NCBI RefSeq assembly: GCF_019603315.1
Contig: NZ_CP080649.1
Span: forward strand, 1,751,501-1,815,500
Source of the DNA: Ruficoccus sp. ZRK36
Lineage (GTDB): Bacteria; Verrucomicrobiota; Verrucomicrobiia; Opitutales; Cerasicoccaceae
Direction: 5' to 3'
DNA: 64,000 nucleotides
Shown piece after piece: positions 61,929 through 64,000 of the stretch (positions are counted from its first letter, which is position 1; each line of letters begins with the position of its first letter). Made by a program: the position numbers and the translations under genes. The notes beneath the pieces are model-generated. The model was given only the letters and a program-made list of their open reading frames with translations, was not told the origin of the DNA and searched no databases.

Positions 61929-62138
61929 TAGCCCGACGAGGGGGTGGGGCGTTTTTTGAGGAGGGCTGAAATGTGTCCCCCCTGAGGGATATTCAGGTGT
62001 AAACTATGGTTGTCATTGAGGCTATGTTAAATGCCCACATTCAGAATATGACTATTTATTATTGTTTTAGAATGTGCTCAGTCCTATGAAATTTAGGCAG
62101 GAATATGGATTGATGAGCGTTACTAGTGCAGTACACTC

Positions 62139-62366
62139 ATGGCACATTACTGCACAGTTAGACTTGAGGCCCGCCTCATGGCCTTCGCCATCGTTTTCGA
62201 CGAGTGGCTCGCGGAAGGAAAAGTCCGCGGCTACGCCGAACTGACCGCGATCAGTGGTATGGACCGTTCCGACGTCACCCACATCATGAACCTGCGCCTA
62301 CTGGAACCGGAGAAGCAGGAGCGGCGGCTCGGGATTCGCCTTGAAGCAGGAACCGGTTGTCCGTAG
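62139..62366 (+). CDS. small HTH protein of serine-recombinase-neighbour type
   Basis: This protein has 75 residues (or 62 from ATG 62178). The segment KVRGYAELTAISGMDRSDVTHIMNLRLLEPEKQE is the 'LAxxxGVTRARVTQIMNLLxLxPxIQE' helix-turn-helix typical of short proteins encoded beside site-specific serine recombinases in many bacteria. It is probably the remaining part of an element: no recombinase is seen in the window. It starts inside the inverted repeat 62126-62155 and ends 60 bases before fic. Confidence 0.6.
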   Translation: MAHYCTVRLEARLMAFAIVFDEWLAEGKVRGYAELTAISGMDRSDVTHIMNLRLLEPEKQERRLGIRLEAGTGCP

Positions 62367-62425
62367 CGTGTCTCTATACTTGTGAATGGCAAATACCGCA
62401 GTCTTGAAATCAGGATGGAGTAAGC

Positions 62426-63073
62426 ATGAGTGTAGGCAAGTATCAAACCTCTGCGGGAATTGAGGGCGAATACCAGCCCGGTTCCCGAAAGCGTGTCCTT
62501 CGCAATTTATTGGGCATTACCAGCAAGCAGGCCATGGACGAGGCGGAATTCGAGGCTCTGATCGGCGTTCAAGACTGCTATTTGGATGGGGTGACGGAAG
62601 ATACTGTTTTCACTGCGAATCTATTGCGTCAAATGCACAGGGAGTGGTTGGGGAGCATTTATGAGTGGGCAGGGAGCTATCGAACGGTGGAAATGTCGAA
62701 GGCCGGCTTTACGTGGCCCCCTGCTTTTCGCGTTGCGGCCAACATGGAGAGCTTCGAAAGGGATATCCTTCGGAAGATGACACCGTTTCGGCTGGAGGGT
62801 CTTGATGCCGGATGCGTTGCCTTGGCCCAAGTGCATGCCGAATTTCTATTGATCCATCCTTTCCGCGAAGGCAACGGTCGAATGGCTCGCTGGTTGACGG
62901 ATTTGATGTGCCTGCAGGCAGGTTTGCCGCAACCCGAATACGGGTTCGTGGGGCGAGGAAGCCGCCAGAACCAACAGGCTTACCTCCAAGGCGTCATTCG
63001 TGGGTATGAGCAAGATTACCGCGCCTTGGCGGATTTTTTCCAGAAGTCCTTGGAGCGAAGCACCACCCGGTGA
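62426..63073 (+). CDS. Fic family protein with N-terminal inhibitory motif
   Basis: This 215-residue Fic/Doc-fold protein has the catalytic loop HPFREGNGR (residues 144-152), complete, with the flap region YRTVEMSKAGFTW before it. At the N-terminus S9-A-G-I-E13-G14 matches the inhibitory motif (S/T)xxxE(G/N), so it looks like a self-inhibited (class II-like) enzyme, which typically AMPylates proteins. There is no wHTH tail. The target is unknown. It lies in accessory DNA 60 bases after a small HTH gene, which could be a partner. Confidence 0.9.
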   Translation: MSVGKYQTSAGIEGEYQPGSRKRVLRNLLGITSKQAMDEAEFEALIGVQDCYLDGVTEDTVFTANLLRQMHREWLGSIYEWAGSYRTVEMSKAGFTWPPAFRVAANMESFERDILRKMTPFRLEGLDAGCVALAQVHAEFLLIHPFREGNGRMARWLTDLMCLQAGLPQPEYGFVGRGSRQNQQAYLQGVIRGYEQDYRALADFFQKSLERSTTR

Positions 63074-63264
63074 TTGCGAGGCAAACGCAAACCTTCAAAA
63101 ACGGAGGACTCGTAGGTGCGCCGCTCCAACAGAGAGCGAATCTCCGCAACAGAGTGCACCGCTAGGTGGGGATTGGACTGGCGAAGCGACGGCATGATTT
63201 TCCCACAAATATAAGGCATCCTTTTCCAATCGTCAACCGGAATAGCCCGTGATGGAGAGGGCAT
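63016..63264 (-). CDS. possible small protein, convergent with fic
   Basis: This is an open frame of 82 codons on the minus strand that overlaps the 3' end of fic by 58 bases. The composition is protein-like (VDDWKRMPYICGKIMPSLRQ), but there is no known motif, and the overlap makes a real gene doubtful. Confidence 0.2.
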   Translation of the reverse strand: MPSPSRAIPVDDWKRMPYICGKIMPSLRQSNPHLAVHSVAEIRSLLERRTYESSVFEGLRLPRNHRVVLRSKDFWKKSAKAR

Positions 63265-63336
63265 TTCTGGGGGGTAGAAAAAATGTTCGTTCTTCTGCGT
63301 GGGCGTTATTCGAGGATTCCGGGGTACCCCTGCAAT

Positions 63337-64000
63337 TTACAGGCTTTTGGTATATTTGCATTTCGGATACGCCGAGCAACCGAGAAAGGAGTTGCCTGCG
63401 TTTTTACCACTCCTGGCGGTTCTGACGACTAATGCTTTTCCGCATTTGGGGCAGACGGTTGTGGAGGCATGACGGCTCTCCAGCGATTGCAGATGTGCCC
63501 GACGAGTGAGGGTGGGGTCGTTCCGCAGGCCGGTCAGATATCCCAAGGCCAGGGATGCTTCTTCGGCGCTCACGATCAGTTCGCGGAAACTCTTAATGTA
63601 GGGAACCAGGCCCCGGTTCATGACATTGGCGGGCATTTCGGTTTTGAAGGTGCATTCCCCGATGAAAAACACGACGGAGAGGAAACGGTCTTCCGGCAAC
63701 CCCCATAGATGCGCTCAGGCACTTGATGTGTCGATAATTCTGGTGCAGGGGATTTTGAAAGCTGGATTTTTTGCCGTAAAGTGATTGTGTCCACTTGGCC
63801 TGCTTCTCCCCGCCGAAGATCCAGCCGGAATAGTTTTTCGTCTCAATGACAAAGATGCCGACCCGGGAAACAATGACATGGTCGATTTGCGTAGTGCCGT
63901 TAGTGGAGGGGGCGATCACGTCATGAAAACGCGGATAGCACTGCTTATCGAGCGTCGCCCAAATCCCAAGAGAAGTCATTTTCTCACCAAGCCAGCCTTT
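63337..64000 (-). pseudogene. NERD-domain protein with zinc ribbon, frameshifted, 5' end outside window
   Basis: Reading from the right edge, KGWLGEKMTSLGIW is followed by TTQIDHVIVSRVGIFVIETKNYSGWI, the nuclease-related domain. The frame then breaks in the run of five C at 63700-63704 (plus strand). With four C, the text would go on as MGLPEDRFLSVVFFIGECTF, and the second frame indeed runs through MPANVMNRGLVPYIKSF to the C-terminal topoisomerase-type zinc ribbon CPKCGKALVVRTARSG ... FLGCSAYPKCKYTKSL. The break is a single base, either a real mutation, a variable tract or a reading error. Confidence 0.85.

Larger units (their letters stand above)
61115..62138. other. 1 kb non-coding stretch with mobile-element debris
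   Basis: It contains an IS3 transposase relic (61160-61350), the right 60-bp repeat (61418-61477), a 13-bp repeat CGGTTTTGAGAGG at 61399 and 61916, an AT-rich block (61670-61910) and an inverted repeat GTGCAGTA/TACTGCAC (62126-62155) at its right end. No intact gene is present. Confidence 0.8.

Noticed and set aside
53700-64000. Duplicate of the tRNA-Thr 3' end as an attachment site
   Set aside because: I looked for GTTCGACTCC followed by CCCGGCTCCA further right and did not find it within the window.

Overview
The window is GC-rich chromosomal DNA. It most likely comes from a member of the Verrucomicrobiota, class Opitutia (Cerasicoccus/Coraliomargarita-like). This is inferred from the gene set: PEP-CTERM exosortase substrates, a DUF3450/double ExbB/double ExbD/TonB/TPR cluster, a very large TonB-dependent receptor paired with a beta-helix protein, LacI plus prepilin-like plus polysaccharide-lyase genes, and the scarcity of Shine-Dalgarno sequences. 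No marker gene was searched against a database.

Layout. 1-194 is the 3' end of a class I fumarase. 486-570 is tRNA-Leu(GAG). 860-2686 encodes a large Arg-rich/acidic conserved protein. 2775-8897 (minus) is a pyrimidine operon pyrR-pyrB-pyrC with a CPBP protease, thiL and tsaE attached by ATGA overlaps, preceded by an M50 site-2 protease. 8961-13993 (plus) has an NtrC-type regulator, prfB with the classical +1 programmed frameshift, a degenerate MreB-like protein and an unnamed conserved protein. 14170-26459 (plus) is a TonB2-type energy-transduction cluster (DUF3450, long ExbB/TtpC-like, ExbB, two ExbD, TonB, TPR, two unknown secreted proteins) leading into a 1097-residue TonB-dependent receptor and a secreted beta-helix protein; a PEP-CTERM gene follows. 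27492-31206 (minus) holds surE, pnp and rpsO. 31207-32095 is a hairpin-rich non-coding stretch. 32096-49369 is mostly surface polysaccharide biosynthesis: DciA-like and HAD genes, then GT4, GT2, GT9, GT11 and other glycosyltransferases, a methyltransferase, an MsbA-like ABC exporter, rmlA and rmlB. 49559-53355 has typA, a small secreted protein and a PL22 oligogalacturonate lyase.

From tRNA-Thr (53649) onward the sequence becomes accessory. A small HTH-like gene (53921-54406) has its last 60 bp duplicated (58 of 60 identical) at 61418-61477. Between the copies lie about 7 kb coding for a PEP-CTERM protein, a LacI regulator, a prepilin-like protein, a carbohydrate-binding-like protein, a heparinase II/III-family lipoprotein and a jelly-roll protein, ending in an IS3 transposase relic. 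This looks like a mobile or duplicated polysaccharide-degradation island. Downstream are AT-rich DNA, a recombinase-neighbour-type HTH fragment, a Fic protein with an N-terminal self-inhibition motif and a NERD/zinc-ribbon protein broken by one extra base in a homopolymer.

The observations I consider most worth a second look are the direct-repeat-flanked island with an 18-nt motif shared by two of its genes, the TonB2-like cluster with duplicated ExbD and two unknown members, two intergenic loci sharing a CACAGAG repeat plus arrays of perfect palindromes, the actin-like relic beside prfB, and the methyltransferase gene that has no usable start codon.
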